A DNA stretch of 64,000 nucleotides from Chryseobacterium indologenes (GTDB lineage Bacteria; Bacteroidota; Bacteroidia; Flavobacteriales; Weeksellaceae), in the NCBI GenBank assembly GCA_016025055.1, contig CP065590.1, positions 3,534,001-3,598,000 on the forward strand, given 5' to 3'. Below the pieces are notes generated by a model, which was given only the letters and a program-made list of their open reading frames with translations, did no database searches and was not told the origin of the DNA. Position 1 is the first letter of the stretch. Each line of letters starts with the position of its first letter. Of this stretch, positions 27,320-36,480 are shown piece after piece. Made by a program: the position numbers and the translations under genes.

Positions 27320-29755
27320 TTAGAATGAATACCCTAAAGAAACCATTACGTTTCTTGGAGCGCCCGGGAACGCTCGGGTATAATCAAAACCTCCCAGGAA
27401 ATAATATTTGTTGAAAACGTTGTTGACATTTACTGCCATTTTCATTTTTCCGATGTGATAATAAACCGCTGCATTTACAGTGGTATAAGAAGGCCATTCT
27501 CCCCACAGCGCATTTCCGGTACTGTCTTTTCCAATGCTGTTATCCATACGTCTGGTGTCTACATAATACACTCCCGCTCCAAATCCCAAACCTTTCAAAG
27601 CTGAGGTTGAGAAAACATATTTCAGCCACATGCTGGCCATATTTTGGGGAGCTCCCGGTAAAGCTTGATCCACTTCTGAAGCAATAGAAGAGGATTTAAC
27701 CTCTGTTTGGTTCCAGGTATAATTGGCCATCACCTGAAATTCTTTGGTCAGCTGGCCGCGGATATCAATCTCAACCCCTTTTGACACTGCCTGTCCGGAT
27801 TGCCTGTAAACCGGAAATCCTGTAGTACTGATTTCACCTGTGGCAATCAACATATTTTTACGTTCAATCCGGAATAAAGACAAATCCATTTGCAATTGGT
27901 TCTTAAAAAATCCTGTTTTAAGACCTGTCTCAATCTGGAAACTATGTTCTGCTGTGAAAGGTTTATCAGCTCCATAATCATGATAGTTCTGAATGAAATT
28001 GGCACCAACAGGGGCGAATCCCTGTGAGTAGCTTGCGAAATAATTAATCTGATCATTAATCTGGTAGGTCAGTCCAACACGGGGTAGCCATGCATTTTGC
28101 GTGGCATGAAAACGATCCGCGGCACTTACGGTTTCTGAATAATAATGCTCATGACGTAATCCGACCACCAATTTTAACCGGTCCGCAAAAGAAATCTGAT
28201 CCTGTACGTAGATTCCGGTTGTTTTATAAGGACTCAGGAAAGGATAGTTACCTTGTGGCAGCCATACATAATTGCTGAGATCATGAGTGGTATACGTAGG
28301 ATTGTTGAGGTCAAAGGTCAACGGGACAATCTTTCCGTCTATTTTTTGTTGTCTGGCTTCTCTTTGCCGGTTGTTGCTGTCTCCTTCATACTGGGCATAA
28401 TCGACTCCCGCAATGATATGATGTTCTGTTTTATGCCCGGTAAGATCCCATTTCAGATAGACTACGGAATTATCTGTGTAGTCTTTTCCGTGACGGTCAA
28501 AGAAACGCATATTCATAATCGTATTGGCAGGAGCATTAGCATAACTGTTCAGCGTGCGGTGTTCATTGACATCCTCCTGGTAGATCGATTTCATATAACT
28601 GGCATTCAATGACAAATTATGAGTAAGCCGCTGGCTCAGCCTCGCACTGAATGATAATGTTTTCGTATTATAAAAATCAGAAGGTTGACTTAAAGTAAAA
28701 GAACGTGGTAAGGCGTAGAAGTCATTATTTCTCAACCCCATTCCCCGGTCAAGATAGCCGTGAAACTGATCATATACCCAATCAATATCCACCTGTGTCC
28801 CATCAAAAGGTTTAAAAGTAAATGACGGAGCCACCATAAAGTTTTTCTGTTGATTGACATTACGGAAGGTTTTGCTGTCTTCATAACCGGCATTCAGTCG
28901 GTACAGAATTTTCTTTTCTTTGTCTAAAGGGCCTCCAAGATCAATATTGGTACGGAAAGTCTGAAAGCTTCCCACGGAGAAATTAACAGATCCTTTTTGT
29001 GTTTCCAATGGTTTTTTAGTCACCATATTAATAGTACCTCCCGGTGTAATATCACCAAATAAAGAAGCTCCCGGTCCTTTTAAAACGGAAACGCTTTCTA
29101 AATTAATGGTCAATGGAGAACGATAATAACTATTACCATAGCTATATCCTGAGCGCAGACCATTCACCAGACGAATCCCGGTCTCATAGCCACTTTTGAA
29201 ACCACGGATAATAAGATCATCATACGAAGAAGCTGTGGTAACTCCTGCCAGATCCTGTGCCACTTCACGGGTCGTATAGGCTTGTTTATCCTCCATGAAC
29301 TCACTGCTGACGATAGAAACAGATTGAGGAAGATCTTTTAAGTTTCCTGAAAATTTTCCGCCTAATTCAAGAGTATTGGTAAGATAAGAATTGTTTCTTC
29401 TCGCGGTAATCAAGACCTCCTGAATATTTGTCTGATTTTCGGCAAGGCGAATGGTGATCCCGTTTTTATCATCATAAGAAAGAGAATCTATAGTGATATG
29501 GGATTCTGAATATCCTTTGGCGTCAATCATCAGCTGGGCCGGATACTGAACGGGTGTTTTAAATATAAAACTTCCGTCTTTGCTCGTTGTTGTGGGCGTT
29601 CCATGATTGATGGAAACAGTAGCATTCGAAATAATTTTACCTTCCTGATTTAAAACTTTTCCAAAAACAGGATGGGTTTCCTGTGCTGATAAGGCAAAAG
29701 GAAGTAGGAGCATTATACCATTGATGTACAATACTTTTTTGGCTGTGTGCTTCAT
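27320..29755 (-). CDS. TonB-dependent siderophore-type receptor
   Basis: An 811-aa outer-membrane receptor. It has a signal peptide ending near LSAQ (residue 24), a carboxypeptidase-like beta-sandwich (VFGKVLNQEGKIISNATVSI), a plug domain (LKDLPQSVSIVSSEFMEDKQ; GPGASLFGDITPGGTINMVTKKP) and a 22-strand barrel ending in aromatic F (MVSLGYSF). It belongs to the FhuE/FpvA-like siderophore receptor type. It is the last gene of an operon with a FecBCD-type ABC importer and three nickel metallochaperones, so the cargo may be a nickel or other metal chelate rather than ferric siderophore; this is inference. Confidence 0.9.
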   Translation of the reverse strand: MKHTAKKVLYINGIMLLLPFALSAQETHPVFGKVLNQEGKIISNATVSINHGTPTTTSKDGSFIFKTPVQYPAQLMIDAKGYSESHITIDSLSYDDKNGITIRLAENQTNIQEVLITARRNNSYLTNTLELGGKFSGNLKDLPQSVSIVSSEFMEDKQAYTTREVAQDLAGVTTASSYDDLIIRGFKSGYETGIRLVNGLRSGYSYGNSYYRSPLTINLESVSVLKGPGASLFGDITPGGTINMVTKKPLETQKGSVNFSVGSFQTFRTNIDLGGPLDKEKKILYRLNAGYEDSKTFRNVNQQKNFMVAPSFTFKPFDGTQVDIDWVYDQFHGYLDRGMGLRNNDFYALPRSFTLSQPSDFYNTKTLSFSARLSQRLTHNLSLNASYMKSIYQEDVNEHRTLNSYANAPANTIMNMRFFDRHGKDYTDNSVVYLKWDLTGHKTEHHIIAGVDYAQYEGDSNNRQREARQQKIDGKIVPLTFDLNNPTYTTHDLSNYVWLPQGNYPFLSPYKTTGIYVQDQISFADRLKLVVGLRHEHYYSETVSAADRFHATQNAWLPRVGLTYQINDQINYFASYSQGFAPVGANFIQNYHDYGADKPFTAEHSFQIETGLKTGFFKNQLQMDLSLFRIERKNMLIATGEISTTGFPVYRQSGQAVSKGVEIDIRGQLTKEFQVMANYTWNQTEVKSSSIASEVDQALPGAPQNMASMWLKYVFSTSALKGLGFGAGVYYVDTRRMDNSIGKDSTGNALWGEWPSYTTVNAAVYYHIGKMKMAVNVNNVFNKYYFLGGFDYTRAFPGAPRNVMVSLGYSF

Positions 29756-29780
29756 TGTATCTTTCTACGTTGTAGTGTAT

Positions 29781-30299
29781 TTATTGTCCTGAAATCATTA
29801 ATTCCATGTGTAATGTAGGATAGCTGGCTTCGTAACAGGATTTCAGCAGTATAAAACCCTGTTTGAGCCAATATTCATATGCTCCCTGCAGGAAAGGGTG
29901 GGTATGCAGGTAGAGCCGTTTTATATTTTTTTGCTGTGCCCTCTTTACCAGTTCCTGAAATAATAAGGTGGCAACACCATTTCTCCGATGTTCTGGGTTT
30001 ACAAATAACCTTGCAACTTCCACGGTCGTTTCGTCGCCGATATTCAGGTGAGGAAACCGGTAATCATAAGGCATCATTCCAATAACCCCTATCAGTTTTC
30101 CGTTGGTTGTGCGGGCCTGTAAAAAAGCTCCGGAATCGGAATGGATGTAATTTTGTTCAAAATTTACCAGATCTTTTGGAACAATCAACGGATCCAGTAA
30201 CGGATATAGCTGACGTCTGAATTCCATAACATAAGGCAGTACTTCAAACACTTGATAGTCTTCCACCTTCGAAATGGTTATTTCTTCATGATTTTTCAT
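29781..30299 (-). CDS. GNAT family N-acetyltransferase
   Basis: A 172-aa GNAT enzyme with the acetyl-CoA loop ENPEHRRNGVATLLFQELV (near residue 98) and the core strand DETTVEVARLFVNP. It lies 5 bases after the ABC ATPase gene and 25 bases before the TonB receptor gene, in the metal-uptake operon. A role in modifying a metallophore is possible, but the sequence gives no substrate. Confidence 0.82.
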   Translation of the reverse strand: MKNHEEITISKVEDYQVFEVLPYVMEFRRQLYPLLDPLIVPKDLVNFEQNYIHSDSGAFLQARTTNGKLIGVIGMMPYDYRFPHLNIGDETTVEVARLFVNPEHRRNGVATLLFQELVKRAQQKNIKRLYLHTHPFLQGAYEYWLKQGFILLKSCYEASYPTLHMELMISGQ

Positions 30300-30304
30300 A
30301 TATT

Positions 30305-31075
30305 TTATTTTAATTGAGGTGCAAACATGGGAGTTCCCTGATTATCCAACACGTGTAAAGGAACCTGGTAAGTGTCTTCCAGAAGCTGTTTCAATTCATC
30401 TTTTTCCAGAGATTGAACAGGAACCAGCTCATTCTGACGCATGACAAAAAAATCATCGCCAAACTGAAAAGCAAGGTTAGGATCATGCATAACGCATAAA
30501 ACCGTAGTGCCTTCATTCACCAGCTGGCGGATGACTTCCAGCACGGCAACCTGATAGTGCAGATCCAGATGATTGGTAGGTTCATCCAGCATTAAAATAT
30601 CAGGTTTCTGAACCAAAACACGGCATAAGAGTACCAGTTGTCTTTCTCCGCCGGAAAGGGAAGTGTAAGATTTATCTTTTAAATGGGTTAAATTGAATTT
30701 TTGAAGGATATCTTCTACCGCTTCATAATCTGTTGATTGAGGAGAGAATCTTGAAAAAGAAGCCCGTCCGGTCAATACCACATCCATGACTTTAAACGGA
30801 AAAGTAGTCTGATGGAATTGAGTTAAAAAACCAAGACGGACCGGAGACTTTGTTCCTGTTTTTATTTTTCGACGCTCTTTACCGGCAATCCTGATGTTTC
30901 CTTTGTAATTTTTTTCAAGACCGGCTATGATTTTAAACAAAGTGGATTTACCGCTGCCGTTCCTGCCAAGGATCACAGAGAGTTTCCCTTTCTGAAATCC
31001 TGCATTTACATTTTTTAATACCTTATCTTTTCCGTAATCAAAAGAAAGCTGTTCTATACTAATCAGATGGGTCAT
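30305..31075 (-). CDS. ABC transporter ATP-binding protein (FecE/BtuD type)
   Basis: A 256-aa cytoplasmic ATPase of a metal-chelate importer. Walker A GRNGSGKST (near residue 38), signature LSGGERQLVLLCRVL, Walker B ILMLDEPTNHLD, and the H-loop VMHDPN. It overlaps the permease gene by 4 bases (ATGA), so the two are translationally coupled. Confidence 0.93.
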   Translation of the reverse strand: MTHLISIEQLSFDYGKDKVLKNVNAGFQKGKLSVILGRNGSGKSTLFKIIAGLEKNYKGNIRIAGKERRKIKTGTKSPVRLGFLTQFHQTTFPFKVMDVVLTGRASFSRFSPQSTDYEAVEDILQKFNLTHLKDKSYTSLSGGERQLVLLCRVLVQKPDILMLDEPTNHLDLHYQVAVLEVIRQLVNEGTTVLCVMHDPNLAFQFGDDFFVMRQNELVPVQSLEKDELKQLLEDTYQVPLHVLDNQGTPMFAPQLK

Positions 31076-32082
31076 GAGTTCCAGTTTATAGCTTTTTTTC
31101 GCATGAGATACATAAAAATCGGGGCACCGATGATCATCGTGAATACACCGATGGGAATTTCAAAAGGCATTACAGTTCGTGAGAAGTCATCAATCAGCAG
31201 TAAGAATGTTCCACCAATGCTGATATTAGCCCAAACTGTAATCGAATTATCAGGTCCGAAAATCATTCTGCTGATATGAGGAACAATCAACCCAAACAAA
31301 CTGATCACTCCAACAGCTGCTACGGACGAAGCTGTAATCATAGTGGTAACGGCCATCAGGATTAGTTTCAAAAGGGTAGGATTCACCCCTACTGCCATCG
31401 CCTCATGATCTCCCAATGCCAGAAGGTTCAGCTTCCACCGAAGAATTACAATCACCAATAAACCAATGATAACAGGAAATATCGCAGTTTGGACTTTCTG
31501 CCAGGAGGCCGTATGCAGGTTTCCCATTGTCCATTGTACAATAGCCTGCAGTTTGTAAGGATCACTGAGATATTGCAATACCGTCAGCAATGCCGTAAAT
31601 ACTCCTGAAACGATCATCCCTGCCAGAACCATACTGACAATAGAAGTTTTAGCCCCCGCATAAGAAACCAGATAGGTGATGGCAACCGCAGCTACTCCGA
31701 AAATGAAGGCTGAAGCATTAACCGCCAAAACAGGGAATAACATCGCCAATGCAGCTCCAAAAGCTGAACCTGAGGAAATGCCCAACGTAAAAGGATCAAC
31801 GATAGGATTTCTGAATACCGCCTGAAGAACACCTCCGGAGGAAGCCAGCGAAGCACCCACCAGAAAAGTAAGAACAATCCGCGGTAAGCGTACCTGCCAT
31901 AAAATAGTAGGCAAACTTCCCTGCAAAACAGTTGTATCTTTGGACATTCCCAATTCTAAGGCTATGTGATGAAACAATTCCCCAAAACCTATATTCTGGC
32001 TGGAACCTATTACAAGGGAAATGCATACCAGAAGAACAGGAAACAGAATCAGTAATATGATATTTTTACTATATCGCTTCAT
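31072..32082 (-). CDS. FecCD family ABC transporter permease
   Basis: About 336 aa from the ATG at 32082 (MKRYSKNIILL); the open frame extends 36 codons upstream into the binding-protein gene but without membrane-protein sequence. It has the hydrophobic helices of the BtuC/FhuB family and conserved LPRIVLTFLVGASLASSGG and FGLIVPHISR segments. It forms the channel of the importer with the ATPase and the binding protein on either side. Confidence 0.92.
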   Translation of the reverse strand: MKRYSKNIILLILFPVLLVCISLVIGSSQNIGFGELFHHIALELGMSKDTTVLQGSLPTILWQVRLPRIVLTFLVGASLASSGGVLQAVFRNPIVDPFTLGISSGSAFGAALAMLFPVLAVNASAFIFGVAAVAITYLVSYAGAKTSIVSMVLAGMIVSGVFTALLTVLQYLSDPYKLQAIVQWTMGNLHTASWQKVQTAIFPVIIGLLVIVILRWKLNLLALGDHEAMAVGVNPTLLKLILMAVTTMITASSVAAVGVISLFGLIVPHISRMIFGPDNSITVWANISIGGTFLLLIDDFSRTVMPFEIPIGVFTMIIGAPIFMYLMRKKAINWNS

Positions 32083-32086
32083 CAGA

Positions 32087-33091
32087 TCAATCCTTTTTGC
32101 CGTAGATGACTTCAAAGGCTTTTTTAACATCCTGATCAAGCTGTTCTTGTGTGTATTCAGGCATGCACCAGTGACGGAGCTGCTTGGCAAACAACATAAA
32201 TTTCACCGTGTGCGGATCATACGGAAAGGAAGGAGACATCGCAAATACCTGTTTGTTTTTAACAGCCGGAAGAGCAGCCAGTTCCTTAAGATCATACACA
32301 TCAGATAATCTGGAATTCCATAAAATAATTAAGTCAGGGTTCCATTTATACATGGTTTCTGCACTGATATTAGGTGCTTCTATCGGAACGGGACAGACAT
32401 TCTGGGCCCCCGATAAGGTAATCGCCATATCGATCAGGCTTCCTTTCCCTGATGTGGACATGATGCGTCCTTTTGACCACGCATAGTAGATTTTTTTAGG
32501 AGATGATTCTTGGGAAGCTCTCATTTTTTTGACTTCTTCAGAAACATATCCTGTGATTTCTTCTGCACGTTTTTCTTTACCTAACAGTTTTCCTACATTT
32601 TTCAACTCATCAAGAATCTTCGCATCATTTAGAGATGAAAACGTAAATACTGGAATTCCCAGGTTTTCAAGCTGATTGATGTTATCCTGATCGGTATTAA
32701 AGGTGAGAACTAAGTCCGGTTTTAAACCGACAATACTTTCTGCATTGCTGGATTGTCCTCCAAAAGTGGGGGTGGCAATAGTTTTATTTTTGATGCGGTC
32801 ATCCAGTTTTGAAAGAAAACTGTAGGTATCTTCCATTTCATAGATCTGCTGCGGGATCCCTACAATTTTTTTTCCTGCCTGAAGCATATACACATCATCC
32901 ACCAACGCGTTGTACAATACGACAATCCGTATCGCTTCATGGGGAAGAGTAATGGCCTTGCCCCTGCTGTCCGTAGCAGTGACTTGTTGATCTGAAGATG
33001 CTGTATAGACAGAGTCTTTCGTTTTTTGACAGCTTTGTAAAAGGAGTATCACTGCAAAAAGAGATGTGATCAGGCTGTTTTTAATGTTCAT
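32087..33091 (-). CDS. ABC transporter substrate-binding lipoprotein (FecB/BtuF type)
   Basis: About 334 aa from ATG 33091 (MNIKNSLITS), with lipobox LLLQSC; earlier in-frame ATGs overlap the upstream gene. A periplasmic-binding-protein class III fold is visible (GLKPDLVLTF; LGIPVFTFSSLNDAKI; WNPDLIILWNS). The ligand is a metal or metal chelate; position next to HypA, HypB and a UreE-like protein suggests nickel. Confidence 0.9.
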   Translation of the reverse strand: MNIKNSLITSLFAVILLLQSCQKTKDSVYTASSDQQVTATDSRGKAITLPHEAIRIVVLYNALVDDVYMLQAGKKIVGIPQQIYEMEDTYSFLSKLDDRIKNKTIATPTFGGQSSNAESIVGLKPDLVLTFNTDQDNINQLENLGIPVFTFSSLNDAKILDELKNVGKLLGKEKRAEEITGYVSEEVKKMRASQESSPKKIYYAWSKGRIMSTSGKGSLIDMAITLSGAQNVCPVPIEAPNISAETMYKWNPDLIILWNSRLSDVYDLKELAALPAVKNKQVFAMSPSFPYDPHTVKFMLFAKQLRHWCMPEYTQEQLDQDVKKAFEVIYGKKD

Positions 33092-33557
33092 ATGCTTTAT
33101 TTTTTGCCAGATGGCGTAGAGATTGGGTGGATAATAACTGCGAGTCTTTAAGCTCAATACGACCGCCATATCTTGTGGAGAGTTGTTCATAGAGACGTCC
33201 GTCGTAAGGAACGGCAAATTGTTGACCTGAGACGAGAAATACAGGCAGATGCTGATTTCCTATAAAATAACAGAAGTCTGCAGCTTCTCTATCATTTCTT
33301 ACCGGAAAACATATAGTAAGACATGTTTTGATCGTAATAGCAGCCGTTAATTGACCATTACTATATAAAGCATCTCCTTGCTGCCATTCTTTTTTGAGCG
33401 GCAATCTCAGCTCTAAAACCAACCCGGACCTGGTAGCCCGGGTGAGTTTTTGTTTTTGAGTTTCAAACCATTCGATTTCCAGAACGTCAGGGTGTTGAGC
33501 GATGAGGTCAAGTCCTGTTTTTACTTCATCGATTACGACTGGTTGCACTGTATTCAT
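33081..33557 (-). CDS. UreE-like nickel chaperone
   Basis: About 158 aa from MNTVQPVVIDEV (ATG 33557), one base after hypB; an in-frame ATG at 33578 would overlap hypB. The layout fits UreE: an N-terminal beta domain (SGLVLELRLPLKKEWQQGDALYSNGQ) and a C-terminal metallochaperone domain with the hallmark CYFIGNQHLPV (UreE consensus GNRHLPV, where the His binds nickel) and YEQLSTRYGG. No His-rich tail is present. No urease gene is seen in the window, so it may serve a distant urease or act with HypAB in nickel trafficking. Similarity is moderate. Confidence 0.7.
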   Translation of the reverse strand: MNTVQPVVIDEVKTGLDLIAQHPDVLEIEWFETQKQKLTRATRSGLVLELRLPLKKEWQQGDALYSNGQLTAAITIKTCLTICFPVRNDREAADFCYFIGNQHLPVFLVSGQQFAVPYDGRLYEQLSTRYGGRIELKDSQLLSTQSLRHLAKNKAYEH

Positions 33558-33558
33558 A

Positions 33559-34275
33559 TTAAGCTTCTTTAGCCGCATTTTCCTTTTTCAGTTGTACCTT
33601 TTCTTTCAGCCACTCGCACCATTGATCAATTCCCTCGCCGTTTAAAGTGCTGATCGTCATTACTTCTAAGTTTGGATTCACCTCATGAGCATCTTTTGTT
33701 ACTGCCTCTACAGAGAACGGAACATAAGGAAGGAGGTCTGCTTTGGAAACGAGCATCAATTCACTGGTTAAGAACATACGAGGGTATTTTTTAGGCTTGT
33801 CATCACCTTCTGTGGAGGCAAGGAGTGTTACACGGTAATCTTCACCCAGATCAAAGGCAGAAGGGCAAAGCAGGTTTCCTACGTTTTCAATAAATAATAA
33901 ATCTACCCCTTCCAGATCAATGTGATCCAAAGCCTGCAGAATCATCTGAGCTTCGATATGACACATTCCGCCGGTTACAATTTGCAGTGCGTTAATCCCC
34001 ACTTCACGCATACGGATAGCGTCACGCTCTGTCTCAGGATCTCCCACCAGGATTGAAATATTAAGATCTCTGGCAAGACGTTTTCCTGTTTCCTGCATTA
34101 AAGTTGTTTTTCCTGATCCAGGAGAAGAGCACACATTGATGACACAAATACTATTTAAACGCTCTCTGATAGCTTTAGCTACAAAATCATTGGCTTTTAA
34201 TAAATGAAGGGTTGTATTATCACATTGAACCGACCCTACGCGGTTTCCTAGACTTTTTGGATTCGCTGTTGACAT
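33559..34275 (-). CDS. hypB: Hydrogenase/urease nickel incorporation GTPase HypB
   Basis: A 238-aa SIMIBI GTPase that delivers nickel to metalloenzymes. P-loop SSPGSGKTTLM (near residue 52), GDPETERDA switch, the metal-binding TGGMCHIEA motif, FIENVGNLLCPSAFDLGE and the guanine motif SKADLLP. There is no N-terminal CXXCGC or His-rich nickel store. It lies one base after hypA and one base before the UreE-like gene. Confidence 0.95.
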   Translation of the reverse strand: MSTANPKSLGNRVGSVQCDNTTLHLLKANDFVAKAIRERLNSICVINVCSSPGSGKTTLMQETGKRLARDLNISILVGDPETERDAIRMREVGINALQIVTGGMCHIEAQMILQALDHIDLEGVDLLFIENVGNLLCPSAFDLGEDYRVTLLASTEGDDKPKKYPRMFLTSELMLVSKADLLPYVPFSVEAVTKDAHEVNPNLEVMTISTLNGEGIDQWCEWLKEKVQLKKENAAKEA

Positions 34276-34276
34276 A

Positions 34277-34630
34277 TTAATGGTCTTTTTGTTTAAAAAT
34301 TACTTTTGAGATAAAGAGTTCATTTCCCTGAACAATATGGGCGGACGGCGTGCCACAGTCCTGACATACAAACTTGTGATACCGGACAGGAAAGTCTTTA
34401 TGACACTGCTCACAACGGGCGATAATATCATTGACAAAAACTTCCAGTTCCATTTCCCGGTACACAGGATGGTCGGTAATAAATGCATCAAATGCATTCT
34501 GAATCAGGACGGGCTGTACATTGGACAGGAGTCCTGCCGTTACCTGAACTTGTTGAATATCTTCAACTTTGGCGTTATAATGCTCTTCCAAGGTGTCAAA
34601 AATATCCTTCACTATACTTAATTCATGCAT
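34277..34630 (-). CDS. hypA: Hydrogenase maturation nickel metallochaperone HypA
   Basis: A 117-aa protein with the N-terminal MHE nickel-binding motif (MHELSIV) and a zinc site of two CxxC pairs (CEQC near 73, CQDC near 92). It is the first gene of the eight-gene operon. A palindrome (34658-34676) overlaps its probable promoter. No hydrogenase genes are in the window; HypAB can also feed urease. Confidence 0.95.
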   Translation of the reverse strand: MHELSIVKDIFDTLEEHYNAKVEDIQQVQVTAGLLSNVQPVLIQNAFDAFITDHPVYREMELEVFVNDIIARCEQCHKDFPVRYHKFVCQDCGTPSAHIVQGNELFISKVIFKQKDH

Positions 34631-34657
34631 AGCTTATAGGTTTATAGGTGAGGTGAC

Positions 34658-34676
34658 TATCCGAAATATTCGGATA
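34658..34676. promoter_or_regulatory. Palindromic operator candidate upstream of hypA
   Basis: TATCCGAA-ATA-TTCGGATA, perfect 8-bp arms with a 3-base centre, 28 bases upstream of the hypA start. It overlaps a degenerate -7 box (TATTTCGG on the minus strand) that has a TTTTG about 17 bases upstream. A repressor controlling the whole metal operon could bind here. Confidence 0.55.
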
Positions 34677-34732
34677 ATAAAATTCAAAATTGTTCGTAGG
34701 AAATCCCTTTGAATAAGGGTTTCAGAGATAAG

Positions 34733-35104
34733 TTAAAGAGAAAATCCTAAAATTCGGATCTTTAAATTATGAAACAAAAGATATCTGGGAAGATGATAGG
34801 GATGTGTATGCTGTGAAGCAGAGCTTATAATAGCCCCTGATCCCGATTGTAATCCACTGAAAAGAATATTTTTTACCAATAGAATAAAAGGCAGATCAAA
34901 AAAAGCTTTGTCAAGGTCAATATCATTTTCAGCCATGGAAGCCAGAAATAAGATATCGTGCTGTTGAATATCGGAAGCTTTTAAACCCATCTGATCCTGA
35001 GAAGAACTTACATGAATACTTTTTCTGTTATTTGTGAATCCTGTTATAGCCGTTAGAAACAGGATCAGTAGAAAGGTAAGTGATATGTAGAAAGACTTCT
35101 TCAT
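34733..35104 (-). CDS. Small exported or membrane protein with His-rich end, unknown
   Basis: About 123 aa from ATG 35104 (MKKSFYISL), with an N-terminal hydrophobic segment (about residues 4-22). The C-terminal region contains SQHTHPYHLPRYLLFHNLKIRI with five His. An upstream in-frame ATG at 35170 is possible. I do not know a function. It stands directly upstream of the nickel operon on the same strand, separated by a hairpin (34699-34723), so a metal-related role is conceivable. Confidence 0.6.
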   Translation of the reverse strand: MKKSFYISLTFLLILFLTAITGFTNNRKSIHVSSSQDQMGLKASDIQQHDILFLASMAENDIDLDKAFFDLPFILLVKNILFSGLQSGSGAIISSASQHTHPYHLPRYLLFHNLKIRILGFSL

Positions 35105-35489
35105 CGATACTGCAAATTTAGACCTTTTGTGTGCCTTCATTCTTACCAAAAACCTTTTAAAAATGTTCAAAATCAGGATTAAAATTTAATGCCAAAGAAT
35201 GAATGTAAAGGCTGTATTTCGTTATGTTTTAATTTGTACTTTAATGATATTCAGGTTGTTGTTTGTAATGTTTGATCTTTCTTTACCCTTTTTACATTCG
35301 CTGTAAATGTTGAAAAAAATGACTTTTGTAATCAGGTAAAGAATGTATTTAATAGATCCAGGGTATAATTATTTTCATCCCTTTTCATGAAAACAGCTAG
35401 TCTTTCCATTATTCATGATCACAAACTTACTATATTTGAATGCTAACGCATTGTAAATGTTTTATAATGCCAATGAAAAAGATAATATT

Positions 35490-36284
35490 ATGCAAGAACA
35501 GAACATTGATTTTTTACATCATAATGAATCTGCCTGGAACCAACAGGCAACGGAGCAAAACGAATGGTCTCAACCCGTAAGTGCAGAGCTTATTAAAGAG
35601 GCTAAAGAAGGAAAATGGGAGGTACATCTTACTCCTAAGCCTTTGAATAAAGAATGGTTGGGTGATGTGAAAGGCAAGAAAATCCTCTGCCTGGCTTCAG
35701 CCGGGGGACAGCAGGCTCCGGTACTTGCAGCAGCGGGAGCTTCTGTGGTCGTTTATGATATTTCGGAAGAACAACTAAAGCAGGACCAAAAGGTTGCGGA
35801 ACGTGACGGTTTATCTTTAAAAACCGTGCAAGGGGATATGAGAGATTTGAGCGTTTTCGAAGATGAATCTTTTGATCTTATTTTTCATCCTATTTCCAAT
35901 CATTATGTGGAAAATGTAAATCCAGTATGGGAGGAAGCCTACAGAGTTTTAAAGAAAGGAGGAACACTATTAGCCAGTTTTTTTAATCCTGTGGTTTTCG
36001 TAGCCGATAGGAATCCTCAGGATATGGCAGAAGGAATTATCAGGCCTAAATATACTGTACCTTATGCTGATATCAAAGATCTTAGTCAGGAGCAGATAGC
36101 AAAAAAGCTTAAAAATAATGAAGCTCTGGTTTTTGGACATAGTCTTTCAGATCTTATCGGCGGACAATTGAAAGCAGGTTTTTTAATGGAGGATTTTGTA
36201 GAAGAAATGCAACCGCATCCGAGATTTCTAATTGATAAATACCTGCCCACCTTTCTGGCTACAAAAGCTGTAAAATTGGAATAG
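35490..36284 (+). CDS. Class I SAM-dependent methyltransferase
   Basis: About 264 aa from ATG 35490 (MQEQNIDFLHHN); an in-frame ATG at 35457 is less likely. A Rossmann-fold methyltransferase with motif I GKKILCLASAGGQQAPVLAAAGA, acidic loop VVYDISEEQL, motif QGDMRDL and the post-motif FDLIFHPISNHYV. It resembles UbiE/COQ5-like small-molecule methyltransferases of Firmicutes and Bacteroidota; the substrate is unknown. Confidence 0.87.
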   Translation: MQEQNIDFLHHNESAWNQQATEQNEWSQPVSAELIKEAKEGKWEVHLTPKPLNKEWLGDVKGKKILCLASAGGQQAPVLAAAGASVVVYDISEEQLKQDQKVAERDGLSLKTVQGDMRDLSVFEDESFDLIFHPISNHYVENVNPVWEEAYRVLKKGGTLLASFFNPVVFVADRNPQDMAEGIIRPKYTVPYADIKDLSQEQIAKKLKNNEALVFGHSLSDLIGGQLKAGFLMEDFVEEMQPHPRFLIDKYLPTFLATKAVKLE

Positions 36285-36339
36285 AAGATCATGATAATGT
36301 CAAGTCCCCACAAAGACTACAACTAATGTTAGCATAATT

Positions 36340-36382
36340 CCCCTCTCCGGAGGGGTGTCAAATCTTTGATTTGACGGGGTGG
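36340..36382. repeat. Compound palindrome, dispersed Chryseobacterium-type repeat
   Basis: Two adjacent hairpins: CCCCTC-TCCG-GAGGGG (36340-36355) and GTCAAATC-TTT-GATTTGAC (36357-36375), followed by GGGGTGG. This pattern is, to my knowledge, a frequent intergenic repeat in Chryseobacterium genomes. Confidence 0.6.
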
Positions 36383-36480
36383 TTTTATGTTCACAAAAAT
36401 AACTTTATGTCCTAATCTCTATGCTTAACGTATTATTTTTATCTTTGGCCACAGAGACCTTACATTAAGGATTTATTGAT

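Noticed and set aside
32083..32190. N-terminal extension of the FecCD permease
   Set aside because: It lies inside the binding-protein gene and is polar; the ATG at 32082 fits the membrane protein and the operon spacing.
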